NCBI GenBank assembly: GCA_012523265.1
Contig: JAAYIU010000095.1
Coordinates: 1-37,043, forward strand
Direction of reading: 5' to 3'
Origin: Bacteroidales bacterium
GTDB lineage: Bacteria > Bacteroidota > Bacteroidia > Bacteroidales > 4484-276
DNA: 37,043 nt
In this document: piece by piece, positions 15,947 to 24,148 of the stretch
Layout of the letters: every line of letters begins with the position of its first letter
How positions within the stretch are numbered: position 1 is the first letter of the stretch
The notes under the pieces: model-generated
Databases searched by the model: none
Told to the model about the DNA's origin: nothing
What the model saw: only the letters and a program-made list of their open reading frames with translations
Program-made: the position numbers and the translations under genes

Positions 15947-15997
15947 TTTGATTTGGCTTTAAGTGGCAAAAAAAGTGAGTTAAAGCCAAATTGAAAT
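15945..15997. promoter_or_regulatory. Long inverted repeat covering the start of the GNAT gene
   Basis: ATTTGGCTTTAA (15951-15962) and TTAAAGCCAAAT (15980-15991) are exact reverse complements around a 17-base loop. Beyond two mismatches the outer 4 bases (15945-15948 and 15994-15997) pair again, so the structure reaches into the start codon (15944-15946). There is no terminator-like T-run after the stem in the minus direction. It could be a translational switch or an operator. Confidence 0.5.
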
Positions 15998-16031
15998 ATT
16001 GCTTTTGTTTTAATAAGGTCAATAAAATCCA

Positions 16032-17591
16032 TTAATTTCTATCCTCATCATCATTCTCCTCGTCGAACGAATCGGTAAAACCCGGCTTGATGGTGATGCC
16101 ATCGTATTTGCGTTCGATGCCGTTTTGGTAGGTAATCACCAGCAGGAGTGTGCCGTCGGAGTTGTATTTTTTCCAGTCGCCCTGCTTCATGCCGGCCACG
16201 TAGTTAATCTCATCTTTTACCTGGCCATTGTTCCAGTAATAAACATGCTTGCCGTGGGGATTGTCGTCGATAAACTCGCCCTCGAAGAGCAGGTTGCCTT
16301 CTGTATCAAAATATTTCCAAACGCCATTTCTCCGGCCATAGCTGTAGCTGCCTTCTTCGCGGCTGTCGCCATAGGTGTATGTCCACGGACCTTCCTGCAA
16401 TCCTTCGATGTATTCGCCTTCGGTCACAATGTTTCCATCTTCGTAATATTCGGTTAGCATGCCGTCGGGCAGTCCATGCAGAAAATTCTCTTCGCGTAGC
16501 AGCGAACCCGAAGGATAATACCAGGTCCAAAGCCCTTCCGGTGTTCCTTTATTGTTGTAGGTGCCGGTTTGTTCCAACTTCCCGTTGGGGTGGTAATAAT
16601 TCCAGCGTCCGGTTTTCAGACCGTCGGCATAGCTACCCTCGGCGCGCAGGGAGCCGTCGGGATAAAACTCTTCCCACGCACCGTTGCGTACGCCATTGGC
16701 GAGGGTGATGCCGCTGCCGGTTTTCACGCCATTTTCGTAGTAAGCGCCCGCCACCAGATTACCCTGCTCGTCATATTCACGCCGCACGCCTTGCGGCACA
16801 CCATTTTTGTATGTTTGCACAATGGCCACCTGCCCGTTGTTGTGATAATCTTTTACCACTTCGAGCCGTGCCAGCTCGGCCACATCTTCCTGCTGCACGC
16901 CATTTACCCATTTGCTGGTTTCGAGCAGCTTGCCATTTTTATCATAATTTTTAAAATAGCCATCTTTCTCATCGTTGGTATAGCGGCCTTCTATGCTCAC
17001 CAGGCCGTTGTCGTGAAAAAACTTCCACGCTCCCTGCTTGCGCCCTTCCGAATCGGTGCGGTTGATTCGTTCGCGCGCCACGATGTAGCCTTTCTTGTAG
17101 GTGGTGAGCGTTATCACGCGTCCGTCGTCGGCATATTCTTTGGCCAGCCCCTCTTCGCGGCCATCTACAAAAGGAACGGTTTTGGCGATGGTGCTGTCGG
17201 CATAATAATAAGTGGTGAGACCTTGCCGAATGTCATTTTCGAAATTCTCTGCCACGATTTCTTCATCGCGCCAGGTAATGCGCAGCCCGTTTTTAATGCC
17301 GCCGCTGTAATTTACCAGCAGCACTATTTTCCCGGTTTCATCATAAAATTTCCATGGCCCTTCCAGCACAAAATTCGCGCGGTTGCCTTCCGATTTCAAG
17401 GTGCCGTTTTCGTGATACGTTTTCCAATAGCCGTCGGGCTTGCCATTCACCATCAGGCCTTCGCTGGCGATGTTTCCATTTTCATAATAAAAAACCTGAT
17501 AATTTTCCGGCCTGACTGTGTCCTGCGCCACAAGCACCGAAGAGAACAAAATGAAGAACAACAAAAAGGATGGTGTGATTTGCTTAGCCAT
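16032..17591 (-). CDS. Secreted YwqK / MORN-variant repeat protein
   Basis: This 519-residue protein has a signal peptide (1-22, LLFFILFSSVLVAQ) and then nearly 20 short repeats of about 23 residues of the MORN-variant type, such as YYENGNIASEGLMVNGKPDGYWKTY patterns: aromatic, D/E-N/D-G, x-L/I, E-G, G-W. These make a long beta-solenoid-like sheet. Databases often call this family a YwqK antitoxin; nothing here suggests a toxin partner, so I would not use that name. The C-terminus is acidic (FDEENDDEDRN). It lies downstream of a small unknown gene (60-base gap) and upstream of GNAT. A periplasmic or outer-membrane surface role is inferred. Confidence 0.85.
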   Translation of the reverse strand: MAKQITPSFLLFFILFSSVLVAQDTVRPENYQVFYYENGNIASEGLMVNGKPDGYWKTYHENGTLKSEGNRANFVLEGPWKFYDETGKIVLLVNYSGGIKNGLRITWRDEEIVAENFENDIRQGLTTYYYADSTIAKTVPFVDGREEGLAKEYADDGRVITLTTYKKGYIVARERINRTDSEGRKQGAWKFFHDNGLVSIEGRYTNDEKDGYFKNYDKNGKLLETSKWVNGVQQEDVAELARLEVVKDYHNNGQVAIVQTYKNGVPQGVRREYDEQGNLVAGAYYENGVKTGSGITLANGVRNGAWEEFYPDGSLRAEGSYADGLKTGRWNYYHPNGKLEQTGTYNNKGTPEGLWTWYYPSGSLLREENFLHGLPDGMLTEYYEDGNIVTEGEYIEGLQEGPWTYTYGDSREEGSYSYGRRNGVWKYFDTEGNLLFEGEFIDDNPHGKHVYYWNNGQVKDEINYVAGMKQGDWKKYNSDGTLLLVITYQNGIERKYDGITIKPGFTDSFDEENDDEDRN

Positions 17592-17651
17592 GATTTTGGG
17601 CGTCTGTTTTTAAGAAACAACCTTTTAACGCCGGAGGTATTGCAATAGTAT

Positions 17652-17939
17652 TTACGAGGCTGTCTCCTTGCGCCAGTTGTAGAATTCCTGCTGCATGGCT
17701 GCAATGTTGGCTTCGATGGCAATTTCGACCACTTCACCGCGTCCGTCCCAGGCCAGCCCCTGACGGTCGTACTCGGTATTCAGCATCGCCTCCAGGCTGT
17801 CGATGGTGAATTTTTTGTCGGTGCGACGCAGGTTCTGAATGTATTTCAATGTGGATTCAAATGCTTTTCGGTAAGCCACTTCCCGCCATTCGTCTATGCC
17901 CATTTCAATATTTATTAATGATCGTACTTTTTTAATCAA
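17652..17939 (-). CDS. Small conserved-looking protein of unknown function
   Basis: This 95-residue, mostly helical, soluble protein has no signal or membrane segment. Its sequence has normal coding character with a Trp-rich helical start (GIDEWREVAYRKAFESTLKYIQNLRR) and end (MQQEFYNWRKETAS). I do not recognise the family. Either the first Met (17939) or the Met at codon 13 (17903, MGIDEW) may be the true start; the second is attractive because the charged core starts there. It sits between an SRPBCC-like gene (21-base gap) and the MORN-variant gene (60-base gap), probably in one transcript. Confidence 0.65.
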   Translation of the reverse strand: MIKKVRSLINIEMGIDEWREVAYRKAFESTLKYIQNLRRTDKKFTIDSLEAMLNTEYDRQGLAWDGRGEVVEIAIEANIAAMQQEFYNWRKETAS

Positions 17940-17960
17940 AACGATGAAATTTTATGGTTT

Positions 17961-18434
17961 TTATTTATCGTTCCCGTTTATTTTTTTAAAGAAGAATTTG
18001 TACTGCCACTTTCGTGGATAAAAAGCTAGAAATAGCAGTGGCCAGGCCAGTAAATCCATAATTTTAATGCCGGTACCAAAACGAATATCGTCGATGATCC
18101 CGGTTTTGTATTCGTCAGTTTTTACAGCGCTGTGCCGATGTTTCCATTTGCGCAAGCCAAAAGGCAGCCGGATTCCTTCGTCGATAAAATAAAAACCTTG
18201 GTTATTTTGTTCCTCTTGCGTAATGCGGCTAATCCAAAGCGACTTCCACGGCAGGTGAAATTGAATATGCACTTCATCGTCAGGCGCGGAGCCGTCGTAG
18301 CGTTTCAGAGAAGCTACAAATGAAGGCGGGAGCAGGACTTCGAACAATTCTTTGTCGAAATTTTGCTGCACCAGCTCAAAGGGCGCGGCAACTTCCGACC
18401 TTATTATTAATCGCATTGGTTCATTATTTGGCAA
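17961..18434 (-). CDS. SRPBCC/START-like small-ligand-binding domain protein
   Basis: This 157-residue protein begins (from Met7) with RLIIRSEVAAPFELVQQNFDKELFEVLLPP, the beta-strand then V-x-A-P-x-x-x-V-x-x-x-F helix pattern of the SRPBCC (Bet v1-like) fold. It then has alternating strands (HIQFHLPWKSLWISRI, FYFIDEGIRLPFGLRKWKHRHSA) and a long C-terminal helix (GIKIMDLLAWPLLFLAFYPRKWQYKFFF). This resembles cyclase/dehydrase-like proteins that often sit beside membrane or DNA-repair genes; no ligand can be named. The C-terminal helix is hydrophobic enough for membrane contact. The start may be Met7 (18416). It is first in a minus-strand group and divergent from the TspO-like gene. Confidence 0.65.
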   Translation of the reverse strand: MPNNEPMRLIIRSEVAAPFELVQQNFDKELFEVLLPPSFVASLKRYDGSAPDDEVHIQFHLPWKSLWISRITQEEQNNQGFYFIDEGIRLPFGLRKWKHRHSAVKTDEYKTGIIDDIRFGTGIKIMDLLAWPLLFLAFYPRKWQYKFFFKKINGNDK

Positions 18435-18485
18435 GAAACCGGGTGGGGTGGCGTTTGTTCAAAAACATTTTTTAACAAAAAAACG

Positions 18486-18514
18486 TTGATTACGCACATC
18501 CAAGCCTACTTTTG
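18486..18514 (+). promoter_or_regulatory. Bacteroidota promoter for the TspO-like gene
   Basis: TTG at 18486-18488 and TACTTTTG at 18507-18514 are separated by 18 bases, matching the TTTG / TAnnTTTG pattern. The predicted start site is near 18518, about 30 bases before ATG 18548. Confidence 0.5.
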
Positions 18515-18547
18515 TGTGTTAATTAGGAAACAAAAAAACAAAAAATC

Positions 18548-19342
18548 ATGCGCATCAAAACCTATCAAATCCTGAACATCATTGGGCTTATCGCTGTATT
18601 GGTGGTAAATTATCTTGCCAACGCACTGCCTATCGCAGGCCGCAACACCGGCGAAATCTCCGACAGTTATCCCAGCCTTTTCACTCCGGCAGGCCTCACT
18701 TTTTCTATCTGGGGCATTATTTACCTTCTGTTGATTATTTTCGCCATCTACCAGGCCAAAGGGCTTTTTAAAGAGAGCAACATCCCGCAAAACCGTTACC
18801 TCTACCGCATCGACATCTGGTTTTTCGTTACTTCGGTGCTTAATGTATCCTGGATTTTTGCCTGGCACCATCAGATAGTATGGCTTTCGATGGTGCTGAT
18901 GCTGTTGTTTTTGTTTTCGCTCATCCTCATCTACACCCGTCTGGGTATTGGCCGGCGCGTGGTAAGTCGCAGCGAAATGTATCTGGTGAATATGCCCTTT
19001 AGTATTTATCTTGGATGGATCAGCGTGGCCACCATTGCTAACGCCAGCACGCTGCTGCTGAGCTACAACTGGAATGGCTGGGGCATAGCACCCGAAACCT
19101 GGACTGTGGTGATGATCGTAATCGCTATTTTGCTTACGCTGATAGTTTTGTTTTCCCGCAAAGACATTTTCTACAGCCTTGTCATCATTTGGGCGCTGGC
19201 CGGAATCATATACAAGCGCGTCGAACTGGCCGAAACCTATTACGGTTCCATAGCCTGGACGGCCGGCATAGGAATACTTATCATTCTGGTGGTGGCTATT
19301 TTTCAGGCGGTGAAGAAATTCAACCGCCGACTGGTGGCGTAA
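18548..19342 (+). CDS. TspO/MBR-related (tryptophan-rich sensory protein-like) membrane protein
   Basis: This 264-residue integral membrane protein has about eight predicted transmembrane helices (roughly 8-26, 49-69, 88-106, 110-130, 150-168, 185-203, 207-223, 233-254). The segment FTPAGLTFSIWGIIY (45-59) is the TspO-like signature P-x-G-x-x-F-x-I-W-x-x-I-Y. Classical TspO has five helices and about 160 residues, so this is the longer related family that annotation pipelines also call tryptophan-rich sensory protein. Tetrapyrrole or sterol binding, known for TspO, cannot be assumed. It is divergent from the SRPBCC-like gene and convergent with RhuM (12-base gap). Confidence 0.75.
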   Translation: MRIKTYQILNIIGLIAVLVVNYLANALPIAGRNTGEISDSYPSLFTPAGLTFSIWGIIYLLLIIFAIYQAKGLFKESNIPQNRYLYRIDIWFFVTSVLNVSWIFAWHHQIVWLSMVLMLLFLFSLILIYTRLGIGRRVVSRSEMYLVNMPFSIYLGWISVATIANASTLLLSYNWNGWGIAPETWTVVMIVIAILLTLIVLFSRKDIFYSLVIIWALAGIIYKRVELAETYYGSIAWTAGIGILIILVVAIFQAVKKFNRRLVA

Positions 19343-19354
19343 AAAGACTAAAGA

Positions 19355-20362
19355 TCACTGATCCTTTTTCCTTAGCTTCTCTTCCAGTTTTTTTAGTTCT
19401 TGCAAATCGGTTTGATCAGCCTCTAATGCTTCAAATTCCTTCCGGCGATTGTGGAATTCGTCATATACGCCAAGCACTGTGGCTTCCATTTGCCTATGAC
19501 TGATGGAGCCTGCATTTCGCAGTACATCTTTCTCCTGAAATTCAAGTATTTTATCCACGTTCTCGCGCCAAAATTTCATGGTAATATCCAAACGGTTTTT
19601 AGCACGTAGTTCGGCGCTTTCAAGAAAAATGACAACCAGTCGGTTAAGGGTGTCTATTTCATCTTCGGTAAGGTAATTTTTGGCGATAAAAATATCTTGC
19701 TTGCGCACAATGCTGCCTTTCCATGAGGTGAGTGCCATGTTGGGTTTTTCGGCATCAGCCCTGTTAACAATGATTTCGGCCGCCGTGTTGCCGGATACGG
19801 CATAAAGCAATTTGTTTTGTGCTTCGGCAAAAAACATTTGGGTGGCTTTATCAGATGGATCGTAATCGCTACTCAGGGCGAACAAATCGCGAACTTTTTG
19901 ATAGAAACGCTTTTCCGATGCCCGGATATCCCGGATACGTTCCAGCAATTCATCAAAATAATCCGGTCGGCCATCGGGATTTTTCAGACGTTCATCGTCC
20001 ATCACAAAGCCTTTTACCATGTACTCACGCAGATTTCGGTTGGCCCAAATCCGGAATTGTGTTCCCCGCTTGCTGCGCACCCTGAAACCTATAGCCAGAA
20101 TCATTTCGAGGGAGTAAAAGGTGACATTGTATTCTTTGCCGTCAGAGGCAGTTGTAAAGTAATCCTTTACAACTGAATTCTCTTGTAACTCACCTTCTTT
20201 TAATACATTAGCTATGTGTTGCCCAATATTTTGCTTGGAGGTGGCAAAAAGTTCCGCCAACTGGTTTTGGTTCATCCAAACGCTGCCGTCTCTGGCATAA
20301 AGCGATACAGATGCCCTGCCATCGGCAGTGTTATAAATGATGATGTTTTTTTCGTTACTCAT
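19355..20362 (-). CDS. RhuM-family protein (virulence RhuM-like)
   Basis: This 335-residue protein matches the RhuM family throughout: an N-terminal winged-helix-like part with MNQNQLAELFATSKQNIGQHI (about 30-50) and NSVVKDYFTTASDGKEYNVTFYSLEMILAIGFRVRS (62-97), the middle RGTQFRIWANRNLREYMVKGF, and a helical C-terminal part ending in a charged coiled coil. The family was named from a Salmonella pathogenicity-island gene and is spread widely by horizontal transfer; its biochemical role is not established. No partner toxin or restriction genes are next to it. It is a lone gene between TspO-like (convergent) and sdhB. Confidence 0.85.
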   Translation of the reverse strand: MSNEKNIIIYNTADGRASVSLYARDGSVWMNQNQLAELFATSKQNIGQHIANVLKEGELQENSVVKDYFTTASDGKEYNVTFYSLEMILAIGFRVRSKRGTQFRIWANRNLREYMVKGFVMDDERLKNPDGRPDYFDELLERIRDIRASEKRFYQKVRDLFALSSDYDPSDKATQMFFAEAQNKLLYAVSGNTAAEIIVNRADAEKPNMALTSWKGSIVRKQDIFIAKNYLTEDEIDTLNRLVVIFLESAELRAKNRLDITMKFWRENVDKILEFQEKDVLRNAGSISHRQMEATVLGVYDEFHNRRKEFEALEADQTDLQELKKLEEKLRKKDQ

Positions 20363-20533
20363 TATTCCATTTATTCTTGTTTCTGATACGCTTCAAGAAT
20401 AGCATAATTTGCCAGAAGAAAATCATCAGACTGGTGTTGGCATGGCTGTTTATTACAACCTAACCACAATGATCTTAGCTTAATAAATTAACGAAAGTGT
20501 CGACTATTAATTAAGGTAACCTTTGCAAAGTTG

Positions 20534-21301
20534 CTAAATGTTCTCCAGATTCATCTTTTGAGCGCCGAGCTTGGCGCCGATAAATTCGCGGTTCATGCGG
20601 GCAATATTTGCCAGGGTGATCTCTTTAGGACATTCGGCCTCACAGGCTCCCGTGTTGGTACAGTTGCCAAAGCCTTCGTAATCCATTTGTTTCACCATTT
20701 TTTGCACACGGCGTTTAGCTTCTATCTGCCCCTGCGGCAACAGTGCCAGCTGTGATATTTTGGCAGAAACAAAGAGCATAGCCGAAGCGTTTTTACACGC
20801 CGCCACACAGGCGCCACAGCCTATGCATGCAGCAGCATCCATGGCTGCCTCTGCTTTGAGCTGATTCACCGGAATGTCGTTGGCATCGGGAATGCCACCG
20901 GAACTCACCGACACATATCCGCCGGCCTGTATCACGCGGTCGAATGCCGATCGATCGATCATCAAATCGCTGATGACGGGGAATGCCTTGGAGCGCCATG
21001 GCTCTATGATTATCGTTTGCCCTTCTTTAAAGTTCCGCATGTGCACCTGGCAAATGGTGATGGCTGTGTCGGGGCCATGAGGTCTGCCGTTGACGTACAG
21101 GCTGCACGCACCGCAGATGCCTTCGCGGCAGTCGCTGTCGAAATTTACAGGCATCTCGCCTTTCATCACCAAATCCTCGTTGAGCACGTCGAGCATCTCG
21201 AGGAAAGAGGAGTCGGGAGAAACCCCTTTTACTTCGTAAGTCTTAAAACTCCCTTTGGATTTCGAATCTTTCTGTCGCCAGATTTTCAAAGTAAGATTCA
21301 T
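20534..21301 (-). CDS. sdhB: Succinate dehydrogenase/fumarate reductase iron-sulfur subunit
   Basis: This 255-residue subunit passes electrons from the flavoprotein to the membrane anchor. The [2Fe-2S] site is [10 protein letters not shown], with the fourth Cys 17 residues after the third (TAITIC); the long spacing is typical of the Bacteroidota/epsilon-type enzymes and differs from the C-x11-C of E. coli. The [4Fe-4S] site is [11 protein letters not shown] and the [3Fe-4S] site [12 protein letters not shown], both complete. It is last in the sdhC-sdhA-sdhB operon, 11 bases after sdhA. In this type of organism the complex can run as a menaquinol:fumarate reductase or succinate dehydrogenase; the sequence alone does not decide. 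Confidence 0.97.
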   Translation of the reverse strand: MNLTLKIWRQKDSKSKGSFKTYEVKGVSPDSSFLEMLDVLNEDLVMKGEMPVNFDSDCREGICGACSLYVNGRPHGPDTAITICQVHMRNFKEGQTIIIEPWRSKAFPVISDLMIDRSAFDRVIQAGGYVSVSSGGIPDANDIPVNQLKAEAAMDAAACIGCGACVAACKNASAMLFVSAKISQLALLPQGQIEAKRRVQKMVKQMDYEGFGNCTNTGACEAECPKEITLANIARMNREFIGAKLGAQKMNLENI

Positions 21302-21312
21302 AGCTGTGCGTT

Positions 21313-23256
21313 TTATTCTTTATAATTTCTTGTTTTCACTTCAATGAACTCGTAGTTGAGCGGTTCGATGCTCTTTTCGGGAACGGCGTCTGTGCCTTTC
21401 CATTCCCAGACAAATACGTTGGTAAAGTTCTTATCATCGCGCAGTGCTTCACCTTCGGGTGTTTGATACTCTTCACGGAAATGGCCGCCGCACGATTCGT
21501 TGCGTTCCAGGGCGTCGCGTGCCATTAGTTCGCCCATCTCCAGATAGTCGGCCAGGCGCCATGCCTTTTCAAGCTCGGCATTTTTGCCGTTCAGATCGCC
21601 GGGAATCTTTACATCTTTCCAGAACTCGTCGCGCAGTTTGCGTATCATTTCGATGGCTTTTTGCAATCCCTCTTTGTTACGCGCCATTCCTACATGATCC
21701 CACATGATGTGTCCCAGCTTGCGGTGGAATGTATCGACGGTTTTATTGCCCTTGATGGCAAGGAGTTTCTGCAATTGCTCTTTTACATCTTTTTCGGCAG
21801 TATCGAAAGCGGGTTGGTCAGTGCTGATAAACGGAACGTTGATCTGGTCGGCCAGATAATTCTGTATGGTGTAGGGAAGCACGAAGTATCCATCCGATAA
21901 ACCCTGCATCAGCGCCGAAGCACCGAGCCTGTTGGCGCCATGATCGGAAAAGTTGGCTTCGCCGGCAGCAAAGAGTCCGGGGATGGTGGTTTGCAATTCG
22001 TAATCCACCCACAGGCCGCCCATGGTATAGTGTACCGCAGGGAAAATCATCATGGGTGTTTCGTAGGGGTTTTCGTCTACAATTTTTTCGTACATCTGGA
22101 AAAGGTTGCCATAGCGGGCTTTTATCTTTTCGAGACCCAGGCGCTGAATGGCATCTTTGAAATCGAGATAAACGGCCAGGCCGGTGTTGCCCACGCCATA
22201 GCCGGCATCGCAACGTTCTTTGGAAGCACGCGAAGCCACATCGCGCGGCACCAGGTTACCAAAGGCCGGATAGCGACGCTCGAGAAAATAGTCGCGGTCG
22301 TCTTCCAATATTTCGGTGGGCTTTAAAGTGCCCTTCTGAATTTTTTGTGCATCCTCTTTTTTCTTAGGCACCCAAATGCGCCCGTCGTTGCGAAGGCTTT
22401 CACTCATCAGCGTAAGCTTGCTCTGATATTCACCATGTACAGGGATGCAGGTAGGATGTATCTGTGTAAACGAAGGATTGGCAAACAAAGCGCCGCGTTT
22501 GTAAGAACGCCAGGCAGCGCTGCCGTTGGAGTTCATGGCGTTGGTAGAGAGGAAAAACACATTGCCATAGCCACCCGTTGCCACCACTACTGCATGCGCA
22601 GCATGGCGCTCAAGCTCTCCGGTTACCAAATTGCGGGTGATGATGCCGCGGGCGCGTCCATCGACAATTACCAGGTCGAGCATTTCCTGGCGGGTGTACA
22701 TCTTTACTGAACCATTATGAATCTCTTTGCTCAGCGCACCGTAGGCGCCCAACAGCAGTTGTTGTCCGGTTTGCCCACGGGCATAAAAAGTACGCGACAC
22801 CAAAGCGCCGCCAAAGGAGCGATTGTCGAGTAAGCCACTGTATTCGCGTGCAAAAGGCACGCCCTGTGCCACGCATTGATCGATGATGGCGTTGCTCACT
22901 TCGGCAAGGCGATAAACGTTGGCCTCACGTGCACGGTAGTCGCCGCCTTTTATGGTATCGTAAAACAAACGGTAAACACTGTCGCCATCGTTGGGATAGT
23001 TTTTGGCAGCATTGATACCGCCCTGTGCTGCGATGCTATGCGCCCGACGGGGACTGTCGAGGAGAGTGAAAATCTTGACTTTGAACCCCAGTTCTCCAAA
23101 ACTTGCCGCTGCTGCTGCTCCTGCCAGGCCAGTGCCCACCACAATGATTTCGAGCTTGCGCTTGTTGGCCGGATTTACCAGCTTATGCGAATCTTTGTAG
23201 TTGGTCCACTTCTGTGCTAAAGGACCTTCGGGACATTTCGATTCTAATTTTATCAT
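21313..23256 (-). CDS. sdhA: Succinate dehydrogenase/fumarate reductase flavoprotein subunit
   Basis: This catalytic subunit of 647 residues from the chosen start interconverts succinate and fumarate using covalently bound FAD. Visible features are the dinucleotide motif [12 protein letters not shown], the FAD-linking His in [11 protein letters not shown], the active-site segment TQIHPTCIP, the catalytic Arg in PRDVASRA, the [10 protein letters not shown] loop and [10 protein letters not shown] near the FAD. An in-frame ATG 11 codons upstream (23289) would overlap sdhC; I prefer ATG 23256 ([11 protein letters not shown]), 13 bases after the sdhC stop. It is the middle gene of the operon. Length is typical for the Bacteroides FrdA/SdhA type. 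Confidence 0.97.
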   Translation of the reverse strand: MIKLESKCPEGPLAQKWTNYKDSHKLVNPANKRKLEIIVVGTGLAGAAAAASFGELGFKVKIFTLLDSPRRAHSIAAQGGINAAKNYPNDGDSVYRLFYDTIKGGDYRAREANVYRLAEVSNAIIDQCVAQGVPFAREYSGLLDNRSFGGALVSRTFYARGQTGQQLLLGAYGALSKEIHNGSVKMYTRQEMLDLVIVDGRARGIITRNLVTGELERHAAHAVVVATGGYGNVFFLSTNAMNSNGSAAWRSYKRGALFANPSFTQIHPTCIPVHGEYQSKLTLMSESLRNDGRIWVPKKKEDAQKIQKGTLKPTEILEDDRDYFLERRYPAFGNLVPRDVASRASKERCDAGYGVGNTGLAVYLDFKDAIQRLGLEKIKARYGNLFQMYEKIVDENPYETPMMIFPAVHYTMGGLWVDYELQTTIPGLFAAGEANFSDHGANRLGASALMQGLSDGYFVLPYTIQNYLADQINVPFISTDQPAFDTAEKDVKEQLQKLLAIKGNKTVDTFHRKLGHIMWDHVGMARNKEGLQKAIEMIRKLRDEFWKDVKIPGDLNGKNAELEKAWRLADYLEMGELMARDALERNESCGGHFREEYQTPEGEALRDDKNFTNVFVWEWKGTDAVPEKSIEPLNYEFIEVKTRNYKE

Positions 23257-23269
23257 AGCTGTCAGATAA

Positions 23270-23974
23270 TTAAACTTGAATATTTTCACTAAAATAAATA
23301 ACCAGCGGGATTACCGTAAAGCCGATGCCTAAAACGATGGCAATGACCCGGCTCAACCCTTTGAGAAATGGCATGTACTTGCTGTGATTAAGGCCCAGCG
23401 ACTGAAAGGCCGACTGGAAAGCATGATCGAGGTGAAAAGCCAGCAGTACAAAAGCGACAATGTAACCAATTACAAACCAACCCTGCTTAAACTTCATCAC
23501 AACAAGTGCTCCCAGGTCGTGGTAGGTCTGGCCACCATAGGTCACTGGGTCTACCTCGCCAAGGAATTTGGCTTTGATATAAAAATCCATCAGGTGTATC
23601 ACCAGAAAAATCAGGATGATGATGCCTGTATGAATCATAAACTTGGAGAATGGCGAGGTGTGCGACCAGCCTTCTACTTTGTAGCGTTTGGGGCGCGCCA
23701 TCCAGTTCTGAATTTGTATTATCAATCCAAGAATAATGTGGATGATAAAACCGCCAAAGAGAATCACCTCGAAAACCTTTATCAGGAAAAATGTGCCCAT
23801 AAAATGAGCTGCTAAATTAAAGATTTCTCTGTCGGCGGTGGTGTCGGTGCCGGGGATCAGCAAAGTGAGATTGATGCCCAGATGGACGAACAGAAAAGTG
23901 ATAAGAAACAGTCCCACCAAGGCCATGATGGCCTTTTTTGTGATGGAGGAGTACTGTAATGAAGAACTGCTCAT
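23270..23974 (-). CDS. sdhC: Succinate dehydrogenase/fumarate reductase cytochrome b558 subunit
   Basis: This 234-residue membrane anchor has five transmembrane helices (about 15-40, 60-88, 112-134, 163-183, 205-228) and binds two hemes b and the quinone. Histidines in membrane segments (H31, H57, H79, H115, H127, H181, H184) supply the axial ligands; which four are used cannot be told. The single large anchor without a separate SdhD marks the type B (Bacillus, Wolinella, Bacteroides) enzyme. It is first of the three-gene operon. A -7 element (24051-24058) and a hairpin near the predicted transcript start lie upstream. Confidence 0.95.
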   Translation of the reverse strand: MSSSSLQYSSITKKAIMALVGLFLITFLFVHLGINLTLLIPGTDTTADREIFNLAAHFMGTFFLIKVFEVILFGGFIIHIILGLIIQIQNWMARPKRYKVEGWSHTSPFSKFMIHTGIIILIFLVIHLMDFYIKAKFLGEVDPVTYGGQTYHDLGALVVMKFKQGWFVIGYIVAFVLLAFHLDHAFQSAFQSLGLNHSKYMPFLKGLSRVIAIVLGIGFTVIPLVIYFSENIQV

Positions 23975-24030
23975 AGGATTATGTTTTTCGAATATTAATG
24001 TTCTGATTTTTTGCAGTTGATTAAAAAAAC

Positions 24031-24046
24031 TTTCTTTTGTAAGAAA
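24031..24046. promoter_or_regulatory. Inverted repeat at the predicted 5' end of the sdh transcript
   Basis: TTTCTT (24031-24036) and AAGAAA (24041-24046) pair around a TTGT loop. It overlaps the start site predicted from the -7 element and could be an operator or a 5' stabilising hairpin. Confidence 0.3.
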
Positions 24047-24050
24047 CGAG

Positions 24051-24058
24051 CAAATTTA
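24051..24058 (-). promoter_or_regulatory. Bacteroidota -7 element (minus strand TAAATTTG) for the sdhCAB operon
   Basis: The plus strand reads CAAATTTA; the minus strand is an exact TAnnTTTG. The predicted start is near 24047, giving a leader of about 70 bases before ATG 23974. Confidence 0.5.
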
Positions 24059-24148
24059 GTTTTAAAATCATTCGTACTCATGCTAAATAACTCATCCGAC
24101 ATAATTTATAACCTTTTTAAATAATAATTTCCTGAATAATCTGATAAA

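Noticed and set aside
16032-17591. YwqK antitoxin of a toxin-antitoxin pair
   Set aside because: The protein is secreted and 519 residues long, and the neighbours do not look like toxins; the label is inherited from database naming.
16569-17648. 359-codon open frame on the plus strand opposite the MORN-variant gene
   Set aside because: Antisense to a clear repeat protein with a signal peptide; the hydrophobic translation mirrors the complement of Asn/Asp/Gly/Tyr-rich repeats.
20363-20533. RNA gene or terminator in the spacer between RhuM and sdhB
   Set aside because: Only a 10-bp CTTTGCAAAG palindrome near 20522 was seen; no stable GC stem with a T-run and no tRNA-like fold.
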